Assembly: GCA_036278735.1 (NCBI GenBank)
Contig: DASUKM010000030.1
Location: 62,001 to 126,000, forward strand
Origin: DASUKM01 sp036278735
GTDB lineage: Bacteria > Acidobacteriota > Vicinamibacteria > Vicinamibacterales > 2-12-FULL-66-21
Reading direction: 5' to 3'
DNA: 64,000 nucleotides
Position 1 is the first letter of the stretch. Each line of letters opens with the position of its first letter. The notes below the pieces were generated by a model. That model ran no database searches, was not told where the DNA came from, and saw nothing but the letters and a program-made list of their open reading frames with translations. The position numbers were made by a program, and so were the translations under genes. Below are positions 1-7,606 of the stretch, one piece after another.

Positions 1-23
1 TGCCCCCAGGCGAGCCGCCGCGA

Positions 24-1331
24 TCAGATCGCGTCCCGCAGCCGCTCGCTCGGCACCGCCTCGTAGCCGTCGCCGTCCGACAGATCGCGGAATCGATCGG
101 GCAACTGCGCGAGCGAGGCACGGCAGACGTCGCGGACGGAGGCGAGCGACGGCGCCGGCTCGATCCGGCGGCCGGCGCGCATCACGGGCATCAGCAATGG
201 CGTCGAGTCAGGGGGTGCGGGCTCGTCGGCGAAGGCGACGACATCGTGAACGGCGCATCCGTCGCGCAAGATCCGGAACGCCTGCTTGCGTCCCGGCCAC
301 GTCGACTTGCCGGGGCTGCGCTTCTGGACGGGGGTCGGGCGGCCGTGCTCCTCCAGTTCGACGAGCTTGTAAATGCCGCCGAGCGCGGGCGCATCGACGG
401 ACGTCACCATCGACGTTCCGACGCCGAAGCCATCGATCGGCGCATGGCTGGCGACGAGCGCCGCGATCGCATGCTCGTCGAGATCGCCGCTGGCGAAAAT
501 CCTGGTCTGCCGCAGGCCGGCAGCGTCGAGGATGCGACGCACGTCGGCCGACAGCGCCAGCAGGTCGCCGCTGTCCAGCCGGACGCCCCCGGGTTGGAGA
601 CCCGATGCCGCGACGGCGCGTGCCGCGTCGACGGTGTCGTAGGTGTCGAGCAGCAGGACGGAACGATCGCCGAACACGGCCGCGTATTCCTTGAACGCGT
701 CCATCTCGGTTGCCGCCGACATCACCCACGAGTGCGCCATCGTGCCCGAGAGTGGAATGCCAAACCGCTGCCCGGCCTCCATATACGACGTACTCTGGCA
801 GCCGGCCAGATACGCGGCCCGGGCGGCACAGAGCGCCGCGCCGAGGCCGTGCGCACGCCGCGCTCCGAATTCGAGCACCGGCCGCCCGGCGGCGGCGCCG
901 ACGACCCGCGCCGCCTTGCTCGCGACGAGGGTCTGAAAGTTGACGATCGCCAGCAGCGCGGTCTCGGCATACTGGGCTTCCGGCAGCGGTGCCTCGACCC
1001 TGAGCAGCGGCGCCTGCGCGGGCATGATCGTGCCCTCGGGCACCGCCCAGACCGTGCCCGTGAAGCGGAAGGTGCGCAGGTAATCGAAGAACGCCTCCGG
1101 CACTCCCGCAAACGCCGGCAGCGCCCGCATCCATCGGATCTCGTCGGCGGTGAAGGCCAGTTGCTCGAGCCAGTCGAGCGCCTGCTCGAGACCGGCGACG
1201 ACCAGATACCGCCGGTGCGGCGGCAGATGCCGGACGAACAGCTCGAAGCTGGCGGCCGCCTGCAGCGTATCGCGGCCGCGCGCGAAATAGCCGGCCACCA
1301 TCGTCAGCTCGTAAAGGTCGGCGGAAAGCAT
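24..1331 (-). CDS. pncB: nicotinate phosphoribosyltransferase
   Basis: Converts nicotinate and PRPP to nicotinate mononucleotide, the first step of NAD salvage (Preiss-Handler) in the cytoplasm. The 435-residue protein starts MLSADLYELTM, the usual N-terminus of the family. It carries GTMAHSW near residue 200, whose His is the phosphorylated residue in this family, then VRLDSGDL and FGVGTSMV phosphoribosyl-binding segments. The frame stays open well upstream, but the family start and a TACTGT hexamer 6 nt before this ATG fix the start. It is divergent from an FRG-domain gene only 18 bp away. Confidence 0.93.
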   Translation of the reverse strand: MLSADLYELTMVAGYFARGRDTLQAAASFELFVRHLPPHRRYLVVAGLEQALDWLEQLAFTADEIRWMRALPAFAGVPEAFFDYLRTFRFTGTVWAVPEGTIMPAQAPLLRVEAPLPEAQYAETALLAIVNFQTLVASKAARVVGAAAGRPVLEFGARRAHGLGAALCAARAAYLAGCQSTSYMEAGQRFGIPLSGTMAHSWVMSAATEMDAFKEYAAVFGDRSVLLLDTYDTVDAARAVAASGLQPGGVRLDSGDLLALSADVRRILDAAGLRQTRIFASGDLDEHAIAALVASHAPIDGFGVGTSMVTSVDAPALGGIYKLVELEEHGRPTPVQKRSPGKSTWPGRKQAFRILRDGCAVHDVVAFADEPAPPDSTPLLMPVMRAGRRIEPAPSLASVRDVCRASLAQLPDRFRDLSDGDGYEAVPSERLRDAI

Positions 1332-1336
1332 GGTGC

Positions 1337-1343
1337 TACAGTA
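1337..1343. promoter_or_regulatory. Overlapping divergent -10 elements, pncB and FRG gene
   Basis: The heptamer TACAGTA gives TACAGT on the plus strand, 7 nt before the FRG ATG, and TACTGT on the minus strand, 6 nt before the pncB ATG. The whole gap is 18 bp, has no Shine-Dalgarno sequence, and any -35 would lie inside the opposite gene. Both mRNAs would be leaderless. This is inferred from spacing and the same arrangement at other genes here. Confidence 0.5.
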
Positions 1344-1349
1344 CTTCGC

Positions 1350-2168
1350 ATGGCAGGGTGGACGGCAATCCTCGAAGAGCTGTACGAAGGATCCTGGAGC
1401 CCGGACCTTCAGCGGTTCCGGTCGCCGTACGCGTTTCGTGGCCTCGCGCACGCCGAGCACCCGCTGTCGAGCTCGCTGGCGCGGCTGGCCGACGGCCGCG
1501 CCGCGGCCAGCCGTCTCGAGGTGGCGCTGCTCCGTAATTTCCGGAAGTACGCACACGGCGAGAGCATCGGGACGGACTCGGTGTGGGAATGGCTCGCCCT
1601 CGCCCAACATCGCGGGTTGCCCACGCGGCTGCTCGACTGGACGTACTCGCCGCTCGTCGCGCTGCACTTCGCCACCGAGAACCCGCGGGACTTCAACCGC
1701 GACGCGATCATCTGGTGCGTCAACTTCGTCGAAGCCAACAAGCGGCTGCCCAGGCGTCTCAAACGGATTCTCGATCAGGAGGGATCCGAGACGTTCACGG
1801 TCGAGATGCTGGCCGGCGTCGGTTCGCTGCGGGAGTTCGACGCGCTCGGCCGCGAACCGTTCGTCGTCTTTCTGGAGCCGCCGGCGCTCGACCGCCGCAT
1901 CCTTCAGCAGTTCGCGCTGTTCTCGCTGATGTCGAGCCCGACCGCGAGCCTCGACGACTGGGTGCGCGCCAACCCGCACCTGTGCCGCCGCGTGCGCATT
2001 CCCGCCGCGCTGAAGTGGGAAATTCGCGACAAGCTCGATCAGGCCAACATCAACGAGCGCGTGCTCTTTCCCGGCCTCGATGGACTCAGCCGGTGGTTGA
2101 CGCGCTACTACACGCCGCGCGCCGCCGAAGGAGAGATCCAGAAGCCCAGAGGCAGGAAGCGTCCATGA
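1350..2168 (+). CDS. FRG domain-containing protein
   Basis: A 272-residue protein whose central part is an FRG domain, named for a conserved Phe-Arg-Gly. Here the motif is AFRGLAHAEHPLSSSLAR near residue 29, followed by EWLALAQHRGLPTRLLDWTY and PLVALHFATEN, the conserved core of the family. The biochemical role of FRG domains is not settled. There is no signal peptide or membrane segment, so it is probably cytoplasmic. The basic C-terminus ends KPRGRKRP. Its stop overlaps the next ATG (ATGA), so the two genes are probably co-translated. It is divergent from pncB. Confidence 0.85.
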   Translation: MAGWTAILEELYEGSWSPDLQRFRSPYAFRGLAHAEHPLSSSLARLADGRAAASRLEVALLRNFRKYAHGESIGTDSVWEWLALAQHRGLPTRLLDWTYSPLVALHFATENPRDFNRDAIIWCVNFVEANKRLPRRLKRILDQEGSETFTVEMLAGVGSLREFDALGREPFVVFLEPPALDRRILQQFALFSLMSSPTASLDDWVRANPHLCRRVRIPAALKWEIRDKLDQANINERVLFPGLDGLSRWLTRYYTPRAAEGEIQKPRGRKRP

Positions 2169-3139
2169 TCGCGATCGAGATCGCGTCGGCGGGCGGGCCG
2201 GACGTGTTGCGCCCGGTGGAACGGCCGATCCCGGAACCGGCGCCAGGACAGGTGCGCGTTCGTGTGGCGGCCGCCGGCGTGAATCGGCCGGACCTGATGC
2301 AGCGGCGCGGCTTGTACCCGCCGCCGCCTGGCACCACCGACATTCCCGGTCTCGAGATCGCCGGAACGATTGACGCGACGAACGGCGCTTCCCGCTGGCG
2401 CGCCGGCGATCTCGTCTGCGCGCTCGTCGCCGGAGGAGGCTACGCGGAGTACTGCGTCGTTCCGGAACAGCAGTGTCTCCCGATCCCGGAGCGTGTCGAC
2501 ACGGTGCACGCGGCCGCGATCCCGGAGACGTACTTTACCGTGTGGACGAACCTCTTCGATCGCGGTCGCCTCGCGCCGGGCGAGCGCGTGCTGGTGCACG
2601 GAGGCACGAGCGGCATCGGCAGCACGGCCATTCAGCTCGCCCGCGCCTTTGGCGCCGCGGTGGTGGCCACGGCGGGATCGGACGCGAAATGCGACGCGTG
2701 CCGCCGCCTCGGAGCCGTGCGCGCCATCAATTACCGGACCGAAGATTTCGTCGCGATCATTCGCGACGAGATCCCCGGCCACGGCGTCGATGTCGTCGTC
2801 GATATCATTGGGGGCGACTATCTCGCGCGGAACATCGAGTGCCTGGCGCTGAACGGCCGGCTGGTGCAGATCGGCCTCATCGGCGGATCGAAGACGTCGG
2901 TCAACCTTTCGCCGCTGCTTCAGAAACGGTTGACGATCACCGGCTCGACGCTGCGGCCTCGCACGCCCGAGGAAAAGGGCGCGATTGCCCGAGCGCTCGA
3001 GGCAAGGGTCTGGCCGCTGCTCGCCAGCGGACAGGTCGGCCCGCTCGTGGACGCCGTGCTTCCGCTGCGGGAGGCGAGCGAGGCCCATCGGCGGCTCGAA
3101 GCCGGCGAGGTGACCGGCAAGCTCGTGTTGACGTGCTGA
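2165..3139 (+). CDS. NAD(P)H-quinone oxidoreductase, zinc-independent MDR family
   Basis: A 324-residue medium-chain dehydrogenase/reductase of the quinone oxidoreductase (QOR/PIG3) branch. It has a GroES-like N-terminal half with VRVAAAGVNRPDLMQRRG. A Rossmann half follows with HGGTSGIGSTAIQLARAFG, the NADPH-binding loop. The Cys/His zinc ligands of alcohol dehydrogenases are absent, as in QOR proteins. Length is normal. It would reduce quinones or other electrophiles with NADPH in the cytosol. The start overlaps the FRG gene by 4 nt, which suggests translational coupling. Confidence 0.88.
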   Translation: MIAIEIASAGGPDVLRPVERPIPEPAPGQVRVRVAAAGVNRPDLMQRRGLYPPPPGTTDIPGLEIAGTIDATNGASRWRAGDLVCALVAGGGYAEYCVVPEQQCLPIPERVDTVHAAAIPETYFTVWTNLFDRGRLAPGERVLVHGGTSGIGSTAIQLARAFGAAVVATAGSDAKCDACRRLGAVRAINYRTEDFVAIIRDEIPGHGVDVVVDIIGGDYLARNIECLALNGRLVQIGLIGGSKTSVNLSPLLQKRLTITGSTLRPRTPEEKGAIARALEARVWPLLASGQVGPLVDAVLPLREASEAHRRLEAGEVTGKLVLTC

Positions 3140-3189
3140 CTCGCCCCGATGTGGCGATTGTGCACCCGCCAGCCATTGACGCCGGAACG

Positions 3190-3377
3190 CGGTTGCGGGC
3201 CGTAATCGTTGAACCTGCGGGCCTTGACCGGACCTCGTTCCACGGTCGCCGGGCGGTGCAGTTCGGCAGCAAGCTTGCAGCGATTTACAGGCAACGACAG
3301 AGGTGCCGCCCCGAAGTTTTCTTCGGGCGGCCAGCGGGACGCCGGTTTGCTGGGGGCTCCGGCGTCCCGTTGTTTTT
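3190..3377 (+). ncRNA. Candidate structured RNA or tatA leader
   Basis: This gap contains more paired sequence than a plain spacer needs. TCGTTG (3206-3211) plus CCTG (3214-3217) can pair with CAGG plus CAACGA (3288-3297). Inside lies the self-complementary GCAAGCTTGC. It is followed by GCCGCCCCGAAG-TTTT-CTTCGGGCGGC (3305-3331) and by a terminator-like hairpin. A long-range stem with a bubble and about 190 nt resembles 6S RNA in size and shape, but I cannot prove homology. It could also be a tatA leader. Confidence 0.3.
3336..3377 (+). terminator. Rho-independent terminator-like hairpin upstream of tatA
   Basis: A perfect 10-bp stem, GGGACGCCGG (3336-3345) with CCGGCGTCCC (3359-3368), has a 13-nt loop and is followed by GTTGTTTTT. 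It could end the quinone oxidoreductase transcript or the candidate small RNA before tatA. Confidence 0.55.
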
Positions 3378-3415
3378 CTGCTGTACGCCTCGTCTCCTGA
3401 AAGGACCTCTCCACG

Positions 3416-3673
3416 ATGTTCGGCTCGGTTGGAATGCCCGAACTCCTGATCATCATGGTGATCGCGCTGATGATTTTCGGGCCGCGCCGCCTGCCGGAAC
3501 TCGGCCGCGCGGTCGGCCAGACGCTCAACGAGTTCAAGAAGGGCACGAAAGATCTCGGGAGTACGATCGAACAGGACGCGCGGCGCGAGCCGCCGCCCGC
3601 GCCGGCTCAGGCCGCACAGGCCCCACCCGCGCAGACCCCGTCGGTGCCAGGCACCGAAAGCCGCCGGGCCTGA
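3416..3673 (+). CDS. tatA: Sec-independent translocase subunit TatA/E
   Basis: An 85-residue TatA-type pore subunit that exports folded, often cofactor-containing proteins. It has a short N-terminal membrane helix with MPELLIIMVIALMIFGP, then the hallmark hinge FGPRRLPELGRAVGQTL, an amphipathic helix with LNEFKKGTKDLGS, and a Pro/Ala-rich tail. GAAAGGACC lies just before the ATG. The tail encodes TVPGTES-like residues over the palindrome GGTGCCAGGCACC (3643-3655), which also occurs at 28407-28419. TatB and TatC are not in the window. The Rieske protein at 33.9 kb is a plausible client. Confidence 0.9.
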   Translation: MFGSVGMPELLIIMVIALMIFGPRRLPELGRAVGQTLNEFKKGTKDLGSTIEQDARREPPPAPAQAAQAPPAQTPSVPGTESRRA

Positions 3674-3688
3674 GGCGCGGATCGGGCG

Positions 3689-4816
3689 TCAGCCTTCGGC
3701 CGAACCGGCCTCTGGCGCTGTCTGCTTCAGACGCTCCCGTACGCGCGTCTCGCCGTACTCCACCAGCCGCTTCAATGCCTTCACGCGTTCGGATCGATCG
3801 AGGTTCGCGCGCGTGACCGCCGCCCGCAGGACGTCGATCGTCTTGTCGTACGTCTCGCGATCCACGGGGAAGGGCGTGCCGTCCTTGCCGCCGTGCGCAA
3901 ACGAGAATCGCGCGGGATCCCGCGTGCTGGCCGGCGTTCCGTAGATCACCTCGGAAACGAGCGCCAGCGCACGCAGCGTGCGCGCCCCGACCCCCTCCAT
4001 CCCGATGAGCGTCTCGAAATCTTCGGGCGCGCGCTCCCAGGTCTTCAGCAGAATCTTTTCCAGGTACGTCGGGCGGACGTCGGCGATCAGCACCGCGTGA
4101 CGCCTTGGCATCGTCAGGGCCGGCAGGCTCCTGAGAGCCGACAGCACGACGTCCGGCTTCTGACGCGCGAGTTCCGCCGAGGCCGTCCTGACCGGATCGC
4201 TTTCGGCGGCGACGAGGTTCAACGTCGGCGCGGGCGCCTCCGCACACACGGCCGCGTGGGGCTCGACGACGTAGCTGGTCACCTGTTCGGCGAGCCAGTG
4301 ATACCGGCGCGCCATGCCGTTGGTGTCGTGCATCCCCTGCTGGACCACGCACCACGCGCCGGAGGACGTGAAGAAAAAGGCATGGTGGTACAGCTGATAG
4401 CCGTCCTGCACGGCGGCGCTGTCGACCTTCGCCGACATGCGGCTCGCGCGGACGAGAGGCGCGGGGTCGATCGAGAGCGCCTCGCAGGCGGTGGTGATTT
4501 CAAACGGCGTGCGCCGCGACACCGCCCCCTTGCCCCCGCCCGCGTAGAATCCCAGCTCCTTCTCGAGCCCTTTCACCCCTTCCTTCAACGCGCCGGTCAC
4601 CGTCGTGGTGACGCCGCTCGAATGCCAGTCGAACCCGAGCACGCACCCAAACGCCTGGAACCAGAACGGATCGGACAACCGCCGCAGCATTTCTTCGTTG
4701 CCGTACTCGCCGACGACGTGGCAGGTGATCTCGCGGGCGAGCTTCACCATGCGTCCGAACAGCCACGCGGGCGCGCGGCCGGTGTGCAGCGGGAGATGAG
4801 CGGTGCCTGAGCGCAT
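3689..4816 (-). CDS. DUF763 domain-containing protein
   Basis: A 375-residue protein beginning MRSGTAHLPLHTGRAPAWLF, the conserved N-terminus of DUF763, a family of unknown function best known from archaea and thermophiles. It includes GFDWHSSGVTTTVTGALKEG and QQGMHDTNGMARRYHWL, both typical of the family. Near residue 260 the stretch FETLIGMEGVGARTLRALAL resembles a helix-hairpin-helix, which hints at nucleic acid binding (inference). There is no signal peptide. It is convergent with tatA, 15 bp apart. Confidence 0.85.
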   Translation of the reverse strand: MRSGTAHLPLHTGRAPAWLFGRMVKLAREITCHVVGEYGNEEMLRRLSDPFWFQAFGCVLGFDWHSSGVTTTVTGALKEGVKGLEKELGFYAGGGKGAVSRRTPFEITTACEALSIDPAPLVRASRMSAKVDSAAVQDGYQLYHHAFFFTSSGAWCVVQQGMHDTNGMARRYHWLAEQVTSYVVEPHAAVCAEAPAPTLNLVAAESDPVRTASAELARQKPDVVLSALRSLPALTMPRRHAVLIADVRPTYLEKILLKTWERAPEDFETLIGMEGVGARTLRALALVSEVIYGTPASTRDPARFSFAHGGKDGTPFPVDRETYDKTIDVLRAAVTRANLDRSERVKALKRLVEYGETRVRERLKQTAPEAGSAEG

Positions 4817-4830
4817 GAATCGTCGTCGTT

Positions 4831-4958
4831 CCGGGTTCAGGGTTCGGAGTTCGGAGTCGGGTTCGGGGTTCGAAGTTCGGAGCCCCGGTTCGCGCTCCAG
4901 TTCGGACTCTCGAACCGGGCCCGCTGAACTCCACCTGGAACCCGGAACCCCGGAACCC
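4831..4958. repeat. Degenerate GTTCGGAG / GAACCCGG tandem array
   Basis: Short irregular copies of GGGTTCGG and GTTCGGAG fill the left side. Their complements (GAACCCGG, GGAACCCC) fill the right side, so the region can fold back on itself. It occupies the gap between the parE stop and the start of the DUF763 gene. Confidence 0.65.
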
Positions 4959-4965
4959 TCTTCGG

Positions 4966-6879
4966 CTATACGTCCAATTCCTGCGCTTCTTCTGCCCGCT
5001 CCATGATGAAGCGGAAGCGCGCGGACGGGTCCTTGCCCATCAGCTCGTTGATCACGCGATCGGTGACGATCTGATCCGCGATGTCGACGCGCAGCAGCCG
5101 GCGGGTGCGCGGGTTCAGCGTCGTTTCCCACAAGACCTTGGGCATCATCTCGCCGAGCCCCTTGAAGCGCGTGATTTCCGGCGTGCCGCGGCCGTTACCG
5201 TGCAGCTTCAGCAAACGGTCGCGATGCGCATCGTCGAGCGCCCAGAACGTTTCCTTGCCGATATCGAGGCGGTAGAGCGGCGGCTGGGCGAGGAAGAGGT
5301 GCCCCGACGTGATGAGCTGCGGCATGTGCCGGTAGATGAACGTCATCAGCAGCGTGGCGATGTGATGGCCGTCGGAGTCGGCATCGGCCAGGATGATGAC
5401 GCGGCCGTACCGGAGGCGCGACAGCTCGAAGTTCTTGCCGAGCCCGCAGCCGAGGGCGGTGACCAGATCCGACAGCTCCTTGTTCTCGAGGACCTTCGAG
5501 AGCGACGCGCTCTCGGTGTTCAGCACCTTGCCGCGCAGCGGCAGGATCGCCTGCCGCATGCGGTCGCGCCCCTGCTTGGCGGACCCGCCGGCCGAATCCC
5601 CTTCGACGACGAACAGTTCGCTGTCGTCGCGGCCGGGCGACGTGCAGTCGCTCAACTTCCCTGGCAGCGTCAGGCGCGACGAAGTGGCGGTCTTGCGCGT
5701 GACCTCCTGCTGCGCCGCGCGGCTGGCTTCGCGCGCCCGCGCCGCCAGAACGATGCGCGCGACGATCGATTCGGCCACCGAGATGTTCGTGTTCAGCCAG
5801 TGTTCGAGCGCCGGGCGGATCTGCGAATCGATCCCCGACTGGACCTCGGGGTTGTTCAACCGATCCTTCGTCTGCCCCTGGAACTGCGGCTCCTGCACGA
5901 AGACGCTGAGCACCGCGACGAGTCCCTCGCGGATGTCTTCCGCGGTGAGCGTGACCCCTTTCGGCGACAGGTTGTGCGTGTCGATGAAGTTGCGCACCGC
6001 CTTGCCGAGCCCGGCCCGGAATCCGTTCTCGTGCGTGCCGCCCGACCCCGTTGGAATGCCGTTCACGTAGCTGCGCACGTGCTCGTCGGTCGACTGCGTC
6101 CACTGCAGCGCGACGTCGAGCCGGATGCCGCTCTCGTCGTGCTCGCGCGAGAGGGTGAACGGCGCGTCGTGCACCGCGGCCGCCCCGCGTTCGCCGACGA
6201 TCTTTGCGAGATAGTCCGCCAGCCCCTCGGAGTGCTGAAACACCTGCTTGCCGCCGGTCGCTTCGTCCTCGAACGAGATCCGCACCCCCTTGTGCAGATA
6301 GCTCGAGATCTCCAGCCGCTGCTCGATCACCTCCGCGTCGAACTGCACTTTCGGAAAGATCGTCGTGTCGGGCCGGAACATCACCGTCGTGCCGGTGCCG
6401 CGCGCGGGGCCGATCTTCTTCACCGCCCCGACCGGCGCTCCCTGCTTGAACCGCTGCTCCCACAGCGCGCCGTCGCGCTTGACGGTCGCCACCAGCTCCT
6501 TCGAGAGCGCGTTGACGACGCTCGCCCCGACGCCGTGGAGACCGCCGGCGGTCTTGTAGTTGTCCGCATCGAACTTGCCCCCGGCATGCAGCGTCGTAAA
6601 GATCACCTCGAGGGCGCTCTTCTTCGTCTTGGGATGCTTGTCCACCGGGATCCCGCGTCCATCGTCGGCGACGGTGATGCTGTCGCCGTCGGCGTGCAGG
6701 GTCACGCTGATGTTCGCCGCGTGACCGTTCATGGCCTCGTCGACGGCGTTGTCGAGGATCTCCCAGACGAGGTGATGCAGGCCGGTGCTGCCGACGCCGC
6801 CGATGTACATCCCGGGGCGCTTGCGGACGGGCTCGAGGCCCTCGAGGACGGTGATGTCTTTGGCGGTGTAGGAGGGCAC
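4966..6879 (-). CDS. parE: DNA topoisomerase IV subunit B
   Basis: ATPase subunit of a type IIA topoisomerase that decatenates chromosomes. The 637 residues carry the GHKL ATPase motifs DNAVDEA (43-49), DDGRGIP (72-78) and GGLHGVGASVVNALS (112-126). The TOPRIM motifs are EGDSAGGSA (426-434) and ADADSDG (498-504). ADADSDG with following HIATLL is the ParE form, whereas GyrB has DADVDG, so I call ParE. The start is GTG, with an 8-bp tandem array beginning 3 nt upstream, so the leader of this gene is repeat DNA. Its partner parC is at 20.5 kb. Confidence 0.9.
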   Translation of the reverse strand: MPSYTAKDITVLEGLEPVRKRPGMYIGGVGSTGLHHLVWEILDNAVDEAMNGHAANISVTLHADGDSITVADDGRGIPVDKHPKTKKSALEVIFTTLHAGGKFDADNYKTAGGLHGVGASVVNALSKELVATVKRDGALWEQRFKQGAPVGAVKKIGPARGTGTTVMFRPDTTIFPKVQFDAEVIEQRLEISSYLHKGVRISFEDEATGGKQVFQHSEGLADYLAKIVGERGAAAVHDAPFTLSREHDESGIRLDVALQWTQSTDEHVRSYVNGIPTGSGGTHENGFRAGLGKAVRNFIDTHNLSPKGVTLTAEDIREGLVAVLSVFVQEPQFQGQTKDRLNNPEVQSGIDSQIRPALEHWLNTNISVAESIVARIVLAARAREASRAAQQEVTRKTATSSRLTLPGKLSDCTSPGRDDSELFVVEGDSAGGSAKQGRDRMRQAILPLRGKVLNTESASLSKVLENKELSDLVTALGCGLGKNFELSRLRYGRVIILADADSDGHHIATLLMTFIYRHMPQLITSGHLFLAQPPLYRLDIGKETFWALDDAHRDRLLKLHGNGRGTPEITRFKGLGEMMPKVLWETTLNPRTRRLLRVDIADQIVTDRVINELMGKDPSARFRFIMERAEEAQELDV

Positions 6880-6882
6880 GCT

Positions 6883-6970
6883 CTCGGGTTCTCGGGTTCT
6901 CGGGTTCTCAGGTTCTCAGGTTCTCAGGTTCTCAGGTTCTCAGGTTCTCGGGTTCTCGGGTTCTCGGGTT
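6883..6970. repeat. 8-bp tandem array, left arm of inverted pair
   Basis: Exactly 11 units of 8 bp: CTCGGGTT x3, CTCAGGTT x5, CTCGGGTT x3. The array starts 3 nt before the parE GTG. The same octamers occur in reverse complement at 7481-7606, on the other side of the four-helix-bundle gene. Confidence 0.95.
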
Positions 6971-7053
6971 GGTGCAGTATGGCAGAAAGTGCGCCGGCTT
7001 CAGATTCGCAGCGGTGCCATTCGCGCGTACATCGTCGTCAACACCATATTGAT

Positions 7054-7070
7054 CGGCCGTTATACGGCCG
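7054..7070. promoter_or_regulatory. Dyad upstream of four-helix-bundle gene
   Basis: CGGCCGT-TAT-ACGGCCG is a perfect 7+3+7 palindrome 28 bp before the ATG. It is a possible operator or hairpin; no role is known. Confidence 0.4.
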
Positions 7071-7098
7071 GCATGCGCCGTGCTGTTCAGCTCGAAAC

Positions 7099-7470
7099 AT
7101 GGCGAGTGTCGATCGTTTCGAGGATCTAATCGCGTGGCAGCTCTCGGAGGAGCTGAAGCAGCACGTCCTGAAGTTCACGGATCGCCAAGCGGTTCGCCGC
7201 GACTCGAGATTCCGCGACGACATCCGCGCCTCGGCGCGCTCCGCGCCGGCGAACATCGCGGAAGGGTTCGGCTACTACACGCCCAAACAGAACGCCCGTC
7301 ACGTCGCCATCGCGCGCGCCTCGCTCGAGGAAACGCTGAATCATCTCCTCGATGCATCCAAGCAGGGTTACATCAATCAAGCCGAGTACGCAGCGCTCGT
7401 GTCGCTGAACCGCCGAGCCCTCGGCGCGACAGGCAAGTATCTCAGGTACCTGCAATCCTGCAGTCACTAA
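7099..7470 (+). CDS. Four-helix bundle protein (23S rRNA IVP family)
   Basis: A 123-residue all-helical protein of the family first seen in 23S rRNA intervening sequences and related to the Avd proteins of diversity-generating retroelements. Diagnostic text is FEDLIAWQLSEEL near the start and RASARSAPANIAEGFGYYTP mid-protein, then a last helix with LNRRALGATGKYLRYLQ. Function is unknown; relatives form homo-oligomeric helical bundles that bind nucleic acid. It stands alone between parE and sucB, inside two mutually inverted 8-bp arrays, which suggests it arrived as a cassette (inference). There is no convincing ribosome binding site. Confidence 0.88.
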   Translation: MASVDRFEDLIAWQLSEELKQHVLKFTDRQAVRRDSRFRDDIRASARSAPANIAEGFGYYTPKQNARHVAIARASLEETLNHLLDASKQGYINQAEYAALVSLNRRALGATGKYLRYLQSCSH

Positions 7471-7480
7471 CGAAGTCCAA

Positions 7481-7606
7481 GAACCTGAGAACCTGAGAAC
7501 CTGAGAACCCGAGAACCCGAGAACCCGAGAACCCGAGAACCCGAGAACCCGAGAACCCGAGAACCCGAGAACCCGAGAACCCGAGAACCCGAGAACCCGA
7601 GAACCC
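7481..7606. repeat. 8-bp tandem array, right arm of inverted pair
   Basis: Three GAACCTGA units, then twelve GAACCCGA units, then a partial unit that runs into the sucB stop codon (CTA, 7606-7608). The reverse complement reads TCGGGTTC/TCAGGTTC, the same octamers as the array at 6883-6970 in opposite orientation. Confidence 0.95.

Noticed and set aside
1..23. Fragment of another gene at the left edge
   Set aside because: Only 23 bp; no start codon or motif can be assigned.
24..1979. Long open frame extending pncB upstream to 651 codons
   Set aside because: The upstream part is low-complexity Arg/Pro-rich text antisense to the FRG gene. The family N-terminus and the -10 element fix the start at 1331.
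7099..7470. Four-helix-bundle gene as the Avd of a diversity-generating retroelement
   Set aside because: No reverse transcriptase and no template/variable repeat pair are in the window.
6883..7606. 8-bp arrays as a CRISPR
   Set aside because: Units are contiguous with no spacers, and no cas gene is present.
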